Assembly: GCA_021521415.1 (NCBI GenBank)
Contig: JAIQDT010009144.1
Span: 1 to 64,000, forward strand
Length of the DNA: 64,000 nucleotides
From: Bidens hawaiensis
Lineage: Eukaryota; Streptophyta; Magnoliopsida; Asterales; Asteraceae
Reading direction: 5' to 3'
The notes beneath the pieces were generated by a model. The model made no database searches and was not told the origin of the DNA. It was given only the letters and a program-made list of their open reading frames with translations. The translations under genes and the position numbers were made by a program. Position 1 is the stretch's first letter. Each line of letters opens with the position of its first letter. This document shows, piece by piece, positions 46,036 to 57,796 of this stretch.

Positions 46036-46381
46036 ATCTAGACATTGTAAATGATTAACATTTTGGTCCAAAAGTTGAAGAAGTTTTGTGTTGCCTGAAT
46101 TTGTTGTTTAAATTTATTATGTTTGTTGACATGTTTTTCCACCCGTGTGGAACATGGGCCTATACCATAGTGTATATAATAGATAAGTGTTGCATATATG
46201 TAATATAACCAACTATATATGTACCTGATAGATAAGTGATGCATCGATTATGTCATATATGCAATACTTGACAAATCATGTAAATATTCCAATATTACCC
46301 TTCCTCGTTAAAAAACACAACACCTTTTAGTTTCTTTTTCACTTTATTTTATAGCCTTTAATCTAATAGGATTAATCTAAT

Positions 46382-46440
46382 AAGATTTATGGTGTTAAAA
46401 TGAGTTCTCTTTTTAATAAGAGTTCTCCCTTACACCCTAC
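46382..46440 (-). mobile_element. Terminus of a GAGAAC-family element
   Basis: The reverse complement reads GGGTGTAAGGGAGAACTC, then GAGAACTC, then TTTTAACACC and a run resembling 990-1010. It is one end of an element of the family at 936-20586. The other end was not found. Confidence 0.5.
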
Positions 46441-46624
46441 TACGCTTCAAAAACAAAAACCTTTAGATTATGTAACTATAAAGTTTCGTACGAATGGAGA
46501 GCAAATCTCGACCGTCAAATAAAATACATAAAACAAATAAAAAATAGTGAAAGGAATAAATAAGGTACAAAACCCAACAGCTTTTACTCCAAGATATTTT
46601 GACAAGAGACCAGATCCGTCCACA

Positions 46625-46906
46625 ATGGCTTCTGGAGCAGCCGGAGACGGAGTATTCGGAAACTTATTCGGCATCCAGAGGCGTCCGTACCACAGCAACT
46701 GCAACTGTGCTCTCCATAAATCCGGCCAACAACACCATTGCTCCCACCTTTCCCTTCCTAAAATCTCCTATCCGATCCGACGATCTTACAGCGAAGGCTC
46801 TCTCGTTGCAATGGCGGCGGCATCGACTGGATCATCTCCTTCGCCGGCAACGACGGCCACGGCTAGATTGCCGCCGCATCCGTCAAATCATCAGTTGAAG
46901 CGTTAG
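46625..46906 (+). CDS. Conserved small plant protein of unknown function
   Basis: A 93-residue protein from ATG 46625 in the context ACAATGGCT. A further in-frame ATG at 46547 is possible but its extension is unconserved-looking. Residues 18-40 (I-Q-R-R-P-Y-H and C-N-C-A-L-H-K-S) and about 50-65 (Y-P-I-R-R-S-Y-S-E-G-S-L) are the kind of conserved blocks I associate with a family of short uncharacterised plant proteins. The C-terminal third is Ala/Ser/Pro low complexity. No signal peptide or membrane segment is seen. The higher GC content sets it apart from the surrounding DNA. It is the best candidate for a host gene in the window. The family memory is from recognition only. Confidence 0.6.
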   Translation: MASGAAGDGVFGNLFGIQRRPYHSNCNCALHKSGQQHHCSHLSLPKISYPIRRSYSEGSLVAMAAASTGSSPSPATTATARLPPHPSNHQLKR

Positions 46907-47946
46907 GTATGGAGATCTGTTAGGGTTTGATTGATTGGAAATTAGGCGAATATTAGATTAGATCGGATTGGAATCGTGTATATGCTTTGATAGTCACTCT
47001 ATGTAGTCTTCTAATCTAGTTTCGTTGTGGTGTATCAGATATTATTGAATCAATTGTTTTTATTTTATTTCCTTGTTTTATATTTCCGATTGGTCATTGT
47101 AAAATGCTACAGATCTTCGTAAATCTGTAGCTGGATTATTTTCTAATAATAGTTGTTAGGCTCGAGCGAGCTAACTTAAGTTTATTTAAGTACGTTTTAG
47201 TTCAAGTTTTAACGTGTCAATATTATATTAAACAGTTATTATGCCTAATACTTTGTTACAATTTTAGTTTGATCCTCAACTTTTATCTTTTAGCTTTTTT
47301 CCTTTACCCTTTATTCTAATTAATATTTAGAAACGGGGTTTTTTTAATCTACTTTTTGTTTGTTTGAATCTTTTTTGTTCTTATTTTTAGTGACTTGGAA
47401 GGGTTAAAGAAATACCGTAACCGAATTAAATGAATTAGCTTTTTTTAACGGTTTTACGCCTTCGTCGAAACATGGGTCTTATTACTGGTTGCAAATAAAA
47501 AGTAAACATTTGGCTTGCAACCTGAAAATAAATATAAAATACAATTGATTGGGGTGTTACCCGTTTAAGTATATAACGATGTGTTTAAGACCATACATAA
47601 GTTTGTAACTATACGTCAAACACCTTGAATGCTAATTATATGCCAAACGCAACACATCGTCTGCACACATAAATTATACTATAATTTGTTTGTATATATG
47701 TCAATGATTACTGATAACATTTGTGACTCGAAAGATTTTTAAAAAAAGAAAACCAAAACCATAAAAAGTAGTTAAAACATAAAAAAATTCCATTTTAGTC
47801 AAGTTGAACCAATGTGATATTAACAACTTAAAAAACCCGTGAACAAGTTTTGTTTTCTAATATAAAGGTGGTACCATCCAGCCTTAAAAAAAGGCCAGTA
47901 AGGCGTAAACCACCTTGTCCTCTCTACTTCGTTGGCTGTGTACGGC
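46907..47946 (+). other. 3' flank of the small host-like gene
   Basis: T-rich sequence suited to a 3' UTR or intron (GTATGGAGAT directly follows near 46907). No further exon was recognised. Confidence 0.4.
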
Positions 47947-48490
47947 TGTCACACCCTGTTTTCCCAAGTTGTTGGAAAATAAATGAAATATATAATTAGG
48001 TCAGTTAGTTGAAACTAATAAATAAATGAAATTATACTTTTTTGTTGAAAGTAAATCAGTTAGTTGCAAAATATTGGTTTGGAATAGGTCAGGAAGCCTA
48101 AACAAACTAATCTGGTCGGTTAATTGGCACCTACATATGATGCTAGATGAATTTTAAGAAACTAATCCAATGAGCGAAAGATTGGCCAAGACGTTTAAAT
48201 TGTATTTATACACTTTTAATTTAAAAAATGTTTAAATTTGTTACAAAAGATTAACTAGATCATTTTCCTCACCTGAATAAGACTAGTTGTTTCTACAACG
48301 GGTTTAACGATTATGAAGGTATGATTGGGTGATGATATGGACGCATCCAAGGTCACCTTCCAGCTTCCTGCTTGTACCTACAACATGAAAGGAATTCGTT
48401 AGATTAAGGGACCAGAGACCGGGGTCTATAGACCACCCTCCAACGCTCAACATTAGTAATAATCCCATGAAAGTATATAAATAGATATAT
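47947..48490 (-). mobile_element. Ty3/gypsy LTR fragment, reverse orientation
   Basis: It begins TGTCACACCCTG, the reverse complement of a ...GGGTGTGACA LTR end, and has the composition of the LTR at 1224. Right boundary and TSD were not found. Confidence 0.4.
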
Positions 48491-48510
48491 ATATATACAT
48501 ATATATATAT

Positions 48511-49460
48511 ACTAGACGGGTGCCCGCGCGATGCAGCGGGTGTTTGAACCTGTTAATCACGTACAAATATAAGTGTTTATGGTTAAGTTAAAACCTTGAA
48601 ATCGTTTAAATCGGTCATTGGTTTGACTTTTTTTTCTTTTTCTTTTTTACTTTCGGTTTGCTGGTCGGATTCAAAATTTTCAAAACGTATTTGTTCGCGG
48701 TTTATATCGGCAACCGGCCATATGAAACCAGAAAAGACTGTAAATTAACCTAATTGCAATATGATTCCTTTTATAATCTTTGTTGGTATTATTTCACGTC
48801 CTAGATCTTCCATTAATATTTACCATTTATGTGGCTAAAATTATCATTTTTTTTATTTATGATCATCTCAAGTATCATATTATGCTGGTTTTTAGTTAAA
48901 ATTGATGGTACATTTAAATTATTAATTATTTTAAACTAAATTTATTATTAAAGTTTAAACTGTGAAACCAAACTGGAACCAGGCCGTTTGTAACGATTCG
49001 GTTTCAACTTTCAATGGTTGAGTTTGGTTTTGGACGACAAAAAATCAGTATTAACGGTTGGACTCACAAGTTTAACTTAAAAACCATCAAAACCGACACG
49101 GAACACCCTTACGTAACATATTAATTTATTTAAAATGAAAAAAAATTACAACAATATCATATCTAAATTAAAGAGAATAAAATGCTCGTTTTTGTGGTGT
49201 AATTTGTTTATAAAAATATTAACGTATGAAAAGGTTATAGTCGTTTAAAAATCATGGGTGGGAAGTTAGTTTACAAGTTAAATTAAAAACATAATATGGT
49301 TAAAGATGAGGGACCAAACTTGTAACTTGAATGGATTGTGTTTAAAAGATATGTTTACCCTTACTAACACATGTACCTCATGCTTTAGTTGTTGTAAATT
49401 ACTTAAAATTGGTGTCTTAATTTGCCCTTGTTTGGTGTATTATATATAGTATAGATATAC
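48511..49460. mobile_element. Non-autonomous repeat with GC-rich 'ACTAG..GCCCGCGCG' terminus
   Basis: The left end, ACTAGACGGGTGCCCGCGCG, is like the reverse complement of the right end at about 61985-62016. The right end is taken at the TATATATAGTATAGATA run. Internal sequence is AT-rich and non-coding. Class not determined. Confidence 0.4.
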
Positions 49461-50160
49461 ACTAGAGATAGAGAATGCAATAGGAGATAGTGGTTGAGAC
49501 CCGACGATTAGAGAGCAGCTGAGGCGATCTCAGACTGTTTAACCGGTGACTGGTCATTGGGGTTGGATTGAGCTGATGGTGTTATGCCTCAGCAGCTCAG
49601 AGGCTAAGCAGCTTAGTGAATGATAATTAATCTTTGGAGAGTGAGATCTCTTAGTGAGTATACTTTGAAAATGACCTGGAGAGTATTTTTCTAGAAAGAG
49701 AATATAGTGAGAGAGTGAAAGAGTTATAACGAAGAGAGAGTGGTGAGAAATAGAGTGAATGAGAATGACCATACATTTGGCTAAAATGTTCCTTTTATAG
49801 GCAGTCAGAAGCTTCTCTATGAGAAGCTTAAGTTTCCTAAAGGGAAAAGGTCAATTCTTTTTACAGCTTATGTAGACTGGGTGCATGCCATTTCCATGCA
49901 ACTTTTTTCCATCCTTTGTCTATCCTATTGTTGCTTTTACCTTGGCAGTCAAGACTTTTTCTGCCATTTACTGTAGCACGAGCTTCCTGGTCAACTTAGG
50001 AAACTTGCTAGGTAAGGGTCGAGCTTCCCCGTCTGGCAACTTATGTTAGCTGCTCCTTTATTCCTAAACTTCCCTAGCTTGTGAGCTTATGTTTGTTGCT
50101 CCTTTATTCTTAAGCTTCCCTAGCTTGTGAGTGGGTAAGGGTACTCACGTAATCAGCCCC
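49461..50160 (-). mobile_element. Probable LTR of a second Tat-like element
   Basis: A minus-strand TATAAAAGG (49791-49799) and a purine-rich GAGAGAG stretch fit an LTR promoter region. It lies just left of a third antisense-type gene, the same order as in the Tat element at 2970. AGCTTC/GAAGCT words are unusually frequent. Ends are not defined. Confidence 0.4.
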
Positions 50161-50768
50161 TAGTCAGAAGTATTTGGATTGTAATGATGAATGCTTGTGA
50201 CTCAACTTATTTCTTTTCATGATGTTCCCCGTGGGTGTTTAATGTTTTTGGGCTTATGCCTCTTCATAGACCAATGCACATACCCATTTTGTTGTTTTAG
50301 GCATGCTTATTGAAGCCTACAAGCTGGAAAATTGTTTCTAACGTATGGTCTAAAGTTGGGAGCTTGTGGCCCGAAGCTTCCGCGATTGAAGCTTAGGGTT
50401 AGAAGCTGGGAGCTTCTTGTATCGACCTATCATGTATTATATTCATAATGACGGGGAGATGGCAGTTTAAGAACCATCGATGTGACTAATTTTACAGTCA
50501 CTACCAAGGGTTATGATGGACTTAGAGAAAAAGCTGCCAGCTAACTTCCGTATTGACCCTTCGATACTTTATGATTTCTTCAAAATATTTTTGGGAAAAT
50601 TGTGAAGTGTGGTTACAACTTCTCTTTTTCACCGCCTTTTTTTTTTGCAAAACCCATTGATTATTTGCTTGTTTTCCGGCGATATCTTCCCTTTTATAAG
50701 GTAAGACCTTCCCTTGTTTAAGGTAAGACCTTCCCTTTTGTTTCTTTTGTTTTACAAAAGGGTTCAAA

Positions 50769-52774
50769 ATGGTCGCCTTATACATTTATTTCTTTGATTA
50801 TCAAATCTTTGTAATATTTTTGAAAATTCTTTCTTGAATGTTCTCATACATCATCGCGTTAACCTAGGTTAATTGGTACCTTTTGGTGTCGCTAGGATTA
50901 TGTATTTCGAAATCGTGTGTCGGTCACTTGGCTATGAACCTTCATTATGTAACGATGGGTTTTTCAATTAGCGGAACATGGCGATTGGTTCACCATTGAG
51001 AAAAATCATTGAGAATGGTTTGACTTCTAGTATCGTTAGTTTCACTTTTACTTGGAAAGCACAAGCTCTTTTTTATTTCCGATGCATTCTTCCTTTTTCC
51101 CTTGTTTGGAGGAAGCATGAAGCTGCACTCAACGAGGTACAACCTGACGCTGAGGAGATTCATTTTGTTTTTCTTAAATGACTTCTTGGATTTTTCATTC
51201 ATCTTCGCACGTTAATTAGTTGTTTCAGCCTTGTAATTAGTGATGAAGATGCTACCCTTATTGTATCCATTATTGGTTTTGCTCCTTACATTGTAGTGAA
51301 ATTTTCGAAGGATGCATCTAGCTTGCCATGGAAGGTCATGCCTGGGAGCATGTTCTTACTGGAGGTTGATAGAGGTTATTCTGGAAAGGTTGAGAAGTCA
51401 AAGAATGTGAAGTTTGTTTTTTCTAAGAAGCCAATGGACAAGTGAAAGTTGAAGGAAGTTATTAATAAAGGTCACGTTATTAGTGATACATCGACAGTGA
51501 GCAGTGTTACTTATGTGCCCAAGTGGAATATTCAAAACGACGACACATTCAAGAAAGCATCCATTGTTAGGATTTTTTTTATTGTTACATTGTTTGCCTC
51601 TGGTCGAAAAGGAGGTTTGTGAATATTTGAGTGATGACGAGATGATGAGGAATATATTGTTTTGTTTTGTCCGCCTTACTTCTCTTGTTCCTTAGATTTA
51701 GGGCATTGGAGTTTTGCTTGAAGGGCACTTAAGAGCTTGCAGGCTGATATAAGAAGCTAGAAGCTACTTTGGTTGAAGCAGGAAAAAAAAAGAATGGTAC
51801 CTTATCTGCTCATGTAGAGAGATTGATGTTGAGAAGCATAAGCTAAAATTTTTGGCTAAGGATTTACATGAGTAGAGGCGTAAGTTTTGTCAAGATGGGG
51901 CGATATTAGTTGATAAGGAGAAGCTCGAGAATGAGAAGGTGGCTTATGAGATTAATGTTACTAACCCTCGGGAGCATATTTATGAGCTTCTTGTTGATAA
52001 GTGTTGGCTATTTGAACACGAGTCTCCTCATGTTGTGACTAACTTCTTGCACAGTAGTGAGTTCAACGTTTCCCTTGGTGATATTTATACCAAAAGTGTT
52101 GCTCACGACCACCACTATGGTATAATGCTTGTTGTTAAAGTTAGCAAAGTTGGCCCTACATAGGATTCCCTCCTACAAGCATAATGTTGTTAAAAGATTT
52201 GTGAATGTTGTAAAGGACATGGAGTTAATATCCTTTCTTTAATTGATGTTATCTCTTAGATGTTATGATCAACCTTTGTCTGCTCTTTAGAGAATCGAGC
52301 TGGTGGATCTTAAAAAATAGATTTCGTTGCAAGTGTGAGCATGTATTGTTAGTAGCAGGTTTGGGGAAACTATATTTTATAGAGCTGGTGGGAATGAATA
52401 AGGTGGTTTGGAGGATATTTCAAAATGTTTGAAATTATCGGGGAGCCTTGTTGTGGTGCTCCGTCTGTGGTTGCTTTGTGTGTCCAACCTTCTGATATTG
52501 GAGGTGATGGAGTCATGGTTGCCTCCTCCCTTCTAGGAGAAGTTGATGTTACTTCTCTTACAAGTGAAGAGACTGCTTCTCGAGACCTGGATTATGATAC
52601 CAATATACTCTATGATTATTTGCATGGGAAGGTTGCTGGAGCTTATGGTGGGGATGAATCCACCGGTGTAGCTCCTAGTTTCTTTACTATTGTTTATAGG
52701 CATGAACATTTTATGTTTTGTTTGAATGGATATCATTCCCTAGGATACTTTCAAATTTTTTTATCTGGTTTGTA
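50769..52774 (+). pseudogene. Third antisense transposase-28-type gene, strongly decayed
   Basis: 51030-51180 encodes F-T-W-K-A-Q-A-L-F-Y-F-R and L-P-F-S-L-V-W-R-K, which line up with the W-K-x-K-F-F-W-I..P-F core of the gene at 7508. 51805-51960 is a coiled coil in one frame with a TAG in the middle (L-H-E-stop-R-R-K-F). That frame continues to 52163 with D-K-C-W-L-F-E-H..V-T-N-F-L, the position of the tail domain in the other copies. 52425-52774 is an acidic Ser/Thr-rich end. Many stops and frameshifts make it inactive. The start at ATG 50769 after CCCTTTTATAAGG (50690 region) is tentative. Confidence 0.5.
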
Positions 52775-53420
52775 GTTGTTTTATATGTTTGTGCTTGTTT
52801 GTTATTTTGCAATGTCTTTGAAATTTTGCTAAAGAGCGGTGCTGCAGACACCCTTCCTTAGCTTAGTAACTAAGAACCGATGCAAGGCATATCCCATCCG
52901 CTGTTAGTCCACAATATTTTCTTAACTTGCTTGTGGTATATTGTTGCATAAGTCCTTAGCATTCTGTGCTTACTAGTTTTGTAAGCTCCTAGCTTCTTGT
53001 ACTTATGGAGCAAGTTAGTGAGAGATGCTTAATCTCGTTACATGGAGATAGTTTATTTCTATGTACTCCTAGAGTTGTATTGTTTTAGGGACTCACCCTG
53101 TATACAGAAAGATATAGCGCCTTGTTACATGTTGAGCGATATAGCCTAGACGTCATGGAGCCTGGTTTGGAGGAGCTCACCCTTAGATAGAATAATAAAC
53201 AAGTTTTTCACCCAAAATGAGATTTTCATTCATCAATTTGATTATGACCAAAGATAACAACTACATTGATGATTGTATAATGTGGATTTACTTATGTTGT
53301 AAGCTTTGTCTATGAAGTTCCTCCTTTTCATGTTTGGCATGGACAAGATGTAACGAGAAAAGAGGAATCTTACATTCTAATAGAGTAGATGTTTTCCTAT
53401 TAAGAATGCCAGCTTCTTAT

Positions 53421-53568
53421 GTTAGAAGGTCGGCTTCTTTAATAGAATGTGAACTTCTTACGTTAGAAGGTCAGTTTATTTGTTAGAAGGTGAACTCATT
53501 ATGTTAGAAAGTCAGCTTCTTTGTTAGAAGGTGAACTTCTCATGTTAGAAGGTCAGTTTCTTCGTTGG
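53421..53568. repeat. Minisatellite, 41-bp unit of two half-repeats
   Basis: Units at 53421-53461, 53462-53502, 53503-53543 and a partial one at 53544-53568. Each is a dimer: GTTAGAAGGTCAGCTTCTTT then GTTAGAAGGTGAACTTCTCAT, with few changes. Confidence 0.92.
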
Positions 53569-54924
53569 TAACAATGAACTTATATTATAGTTGTCTTCTT
53601 GCGAGTGATGCTTAGCTTCTATATGTCTAGTAGAATCTTCAATAAATTCAAGTTTAGTAAGCTTGATGAATGAATGTGTTATCGACCCTTGTAGAAGGTG
53701 AAAACACTTCTTAACGTTTCTAAACAATATTAAGTGTGAGAGTTTGTTTATTGATGCTTGGTAATAAGCCCTGACACTTAAACGAGGTTGTCTTTATCCC
53801 CGTTTCTACTATAATATAGTATATAGTAATCTTAAATCAATCGTACTTAAGGGTTGATTTAGTAAAGAAAGTGATAGGGAGAAGCTTTCTTAATATCAAT
53901 GAAGCTCTTGGTGTTCATTGTAAACTTGGTGGGCCGGAGGAATAACTTGTCCAGTACCACGGTTCATCGGCACTGGATTTTATTTGACGAGAGTCAATGA
54001 GTAAGAGTTCAAACGTTGAAGCCACTTACCTCCTAGAAGCTAGAGTATTAGGACCTCGAACGTTGATGTTTGAAGACTCCTAAATCATTCTTTAGAGGAG
54101 TGCTTAGGTGTTGTGGAGAATCTTTTAATCCACCCATTTTGATGTTACGGCAAGCTATATTTTTTCCTTCCAGCTACTTCCAAGCTTCTTGGGGACTATT
54201 TCTATGTTTCCACAAATTGTTTTTGTAGACTGTCCTAAGCTTCTTCTACTTTATCCGCCCAACTCTACTTTTTTTTGTAGATTTCCAATTTTGCGCTGGT
54301 TTGTAGCTTAATCGGTTACCAGAAGCTATTTATTATGATCCTTGGTGTTCTCATCAGTGCTTTAGAAATTTGCTTGTAGATGCGACTAGAAACGCTTCTT
54401 TAGTTAATCCGTTTTTGCGTTGCTTTAAACATAGCTTAAAGCTTCTTTGCTTATTTCATTCAACTATTTATTCTTGGAGAGTCTAGGAGGTGCGGCGATG
54501 TTTTAGCAAGTTACTTTGGTGATTGGGCAAGTTGCTTGTTAACCTTGACCTTGTAGGTTTTGCTTTATAGAAGATTATATGAAAGATAAGCATTGTCATA
54601 CGTTTGACACATGCGTGATAATCTAAATGGGAGCTATTAGAAAGGACATTCATTGGTTGTGAAGATGCATTCTTTTTGGTAATTTCTTCACTCGTTTATT
54701 GATTGAAAGAATCAACATTTATATTGGAGAGAAGCATATGCCTTAATCGGGTTATGATTTTATTCAATACTTCCTTTCTTCCCCATGACGATGCTGCATA
54801 TGTAGCAAGATACTTGTGACCATTTTAGCTTTCAAGTAGGAGCTTCGATATGTGTAGTTGCTCAGCTTCTATGCTTCCTGGTTCCTTGACTTCATTGGAA
54901 AGTGAGATCTTAGGTATTTGTATC

Positions 54925-55005
54925 ATCAGCCCCTAGGGCATAAGTAGTTATGACGTAGTTATGGGTGCTTGTGACTTAGTACCTTTTTCTTCGCTTTTTG
55001 AGATT
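54925..55005 (+). repeat. Second copy of the 50150-50235 segment
   Basis: Both contain ATCAGCCCCTAG, then AAGTA, then GTGCTTGTGACT within about 60 bp, and are preceded by AGCTTC-rich sequence. They may mark repeated ends of the Tat-like remnant. Confidence 0.55.
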
Positions 55006-55511
55006 TCTGTTACATGAGCTTCTTTCGTAAAAAAAAGCCCATAGTGAACCATTGATACAAGAGCATGAAGCTAGCAAGCTTTGCACATGAGAATCTCTTT
55101 GGAGGCATCCTTATTCATGGTTGGCCAATAGTAAGCTCTATTTAAGCTTCTTATGGCTGCATCTTATTTTGATGAAATGCTTATTTGCACTATTGTTTCG
55201 GTTGCTTGAGTATTTTAATGAGTTAAAATACTGAGGAGTTATCCAATTTTATAGCTCGAGTGTTATGTATCTTAACAAAACAATGTAAGTTGGTTAATAT
55301 GATTCTTCAAGCTACATCGATGTTTTGGTAAATGAGCCTTTGATTTTGTAAGCCTTGAAAGCTATGAGGCTTAGAGCCAGAAGCTAGAAGCATGAAGCTT
55401 GACGCTTGGGATCTAGCTTAGAGCCACCAGGTGTTTGATATTTAAATCATGTTGGATAATAAGACGCTTTTTATTCAATTTGCTTCTTCTGAAACATAAC
55501 AAGCAATTTGA

Positions 55512-55562
55512 GGTGTATTATATAGTTTGCCTTTTCATTTCTTATATATTGTGTGTGAAAAT
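55512..55562. repeat. 51-bp direct repeat, copy 1
   Basis: GGTGTATTATATAGTTTGCC and the following 30 bases match 62506-62556 with about five differences. The copies are 7 kb apart. Confidence 0.7.
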
Positions 55563-55700
55563 TAGGGGTATTTACGATCCGGGTTTTAGGTCAAACCGTG
55601 AACCAAACCGTTATTAACGGTTTTTGATAATTAGAAACCGAAAAAACCGTTAATATGTAAAAGCGAACAAAACCGGACCGTTACCAATGGAATGACTGTG
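55563..55700. repeat. AACCG-rich segment, possible hAT end
   Basis: CAAACCG, CCAAACCG, AACGG, GAAACCG, AAACCG and AAAACCGG occur within 110 bp, after ATTAGGGGTATTTACG. This resembles the subterminal part of a hAT element, but no partner end or TSD was found. Confidence 0.35.
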
Positions 55701-55879
55701 ATTTATATATCATCTTAATTTCTATGTTTCTTTGAAATCAGCCTACAAAGTGACTATTCATTATGAATTTTTGTTTTTACGTCATCCAATCTTATTTGGC
55801 TGTATATATATGAAAATCAAATTATTTAATATTTCTTCAATTTATTATTACTTACTAGTTGAGCTTATTATAAATAATA

Positions 55880-57500
55880 CATAATAACAGAGAGAGATAT
55901 GCAACTCCTCCTCTCTCCGGCGCATTCAAGGCATCCTTCCGTTACAAGTATTAACAATCAGGCATCATCAACGTTAACAGGTAACGTTATATCCTAAGTT
56001 CAATTAAATCACAGCCATCCACATTCCACTTGTAGGGTTTTAAATGTCGATCTCCACACCCTGTGACATCTCCCCACTTTCGCATCACAAAAACCAGGTA
56101 CTTATTATCTTCTCCGGTTTCCCTTACGTATTCGGTTCAATTGATTCTAGGATTACGTTTAATTGCTGGATATGCTTTCAATCCAATTCGATTTGGGGTT
56201 TTTTTATGCCTCGAAAATTAACATGATTGGATATTGTTATATCACTGTAGAATCAAGTTTAGGTATAATAACATGAACCCAATTTGACCTATTTTTATTA
56301 TAACATACATTTGCAGTTGAAGCTTCATATGTAGAAGATGATAAGAATCGACCATATCCTCTCTTAGTCGGGTTCATTCTCTTTTATTTTCTGGTGAGTT
56401 CTTTGCTCTCAAATTGTGTTAATGGGTACTTTTGATGTGCCATTGTAGTGTAACAATTTGTGTTTATCCACAATGCTACTGTGTGTTTTTTTATAATTGA
56501 GTTTTGGTAATTTTTTGGAAGATAAAGTTCATTTTCCATTTATGGTTCAATGGATTAGTACCAAAACATGGCCCCTGGTATTTCTTTCCAAATCAGTTCC
56601 ATTTGTTCAACCAAAACATTATCATCTTTATCCCATTAAAACCCTCACGATCATCATCGTTGCCACATAATCCTCAAGGACCTCAAGTACCCAAATGAGT
56701 TTCCATGTCTTACTTTCTTGTTTACGTGTGTGTTGTCAGCGCATGGTTTAAATGTTCAGGCATTTTTGTTTGTTTTTGTATAAGTTGTTTTTATAGATTT
56801 GATATTGTTGATCTTCCGTGTTACGTAACTTAGGTTTAAGATTGACAGTTAATATTTAAACAATGGTCTGACTAGAATTAGGTTGACTGATTTGAGTTTT
56901 GGCCAACTAAATCTCTTGAAAAGTAACAAGTCAATGTGATTATGACTTATGAGGTTAAGATCAATATAGTATTTATATATCATTTTGAATTTTTATAATT
57001 TAATGGTTACTTTTTTTCTCTTTTCACACGGAATTTACTTCATTCGGCAGTGTATGGCCTAATATGCCCTACTTCAAGGTTAAAGACACCCCAAGATTTC
57101 CTAAATTCACTTACCTACTACCTTATTTAGTACGACTTTTCGTTACGCTTTTTATCATTAAATTTCCATATCTAATCTTTGTTTTATAAATAGTTACATT
57201 ATTTAAGAACAAAGAGGGAAATGGAACGTTGACTTTATTAACTATATTCCTCTTCATATTGGAATCGTTTACTGCCTCCACCGGGTACACTTTTTATTTG
57301 TTGACTTTTCTACCGCTTCATAACCACTCCCAAATGACGGTTTTAAGTAAGCTTCTGTTTGGTACCATGCATATCAAAGCATATGATTGGGTGGATGATG
57401 GTGCTTTAGTCTCTACCCCCGAAGCTGAGCCTTCAAAGGGTGAGTTCATAACCAAAGATATAATATTTTCGATATTAATTACTCAAGAATGTCGTAACTA
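55880..57500 (+). other. Possible exon remnants of an unrecognised gene
   Basis: GT/AG-like signals and lower AT content occur at 56044-56097, 56560-56696, 57056-57115 and 57367-57440 (last reading [16 protein letters not shown] before a GTGAGT). They do not assemble into a family I know. They may be fragments of a host gene disrupted by repeats. Confidence 0.25.
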
Positions 57501-57552
57501 TAATTTATAAGTAGAAAAAAGAACATATAATTATCTAGACGGGCCTGCTGAG

Positions 57553-57732
57553 TTACGAGTTCAGGTCAACATACGTACTTTTTTACTGGTCAAAACGGAT
57601 TCAATTGACTTTAGTAACGGGTTTAGATTAAAAAATATTTTTACTGATCAAAACGGGCCTGGTTGACTTTAGCTACGGGTTCACGTCAAAACACGTACTT
57701 TTTGACTGGTCAAAACATGTCGGTTGACTTTA
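57553..57732. repeat. Minisatellite, three units of 58-61 bp
   Basis: Units 57553-57613, 57614-57671 and 57672-57732 share TACTGGTCAAAACGG and TTGACTTTAG. A looser relative is at 57895-57960. Confidence 0.8.
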
Positions 57733-57796
57733 GATTTATGGAACGTAACCCATACCAGTGTTTCATCAGGTGAAGTTGGACCCGCTGGTGGGTGCT

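Larger units (their letters stand above)
52775..55430. other. AGCTTC-rich non-coding sequence
   Basis: No gene is supportable. It holds the 41-bp minisatellite and a second copy of the ATCAGCCCCTAG segment, and is probably the interior of the Tat-like element starting at 49461. Confidence 0.4.
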
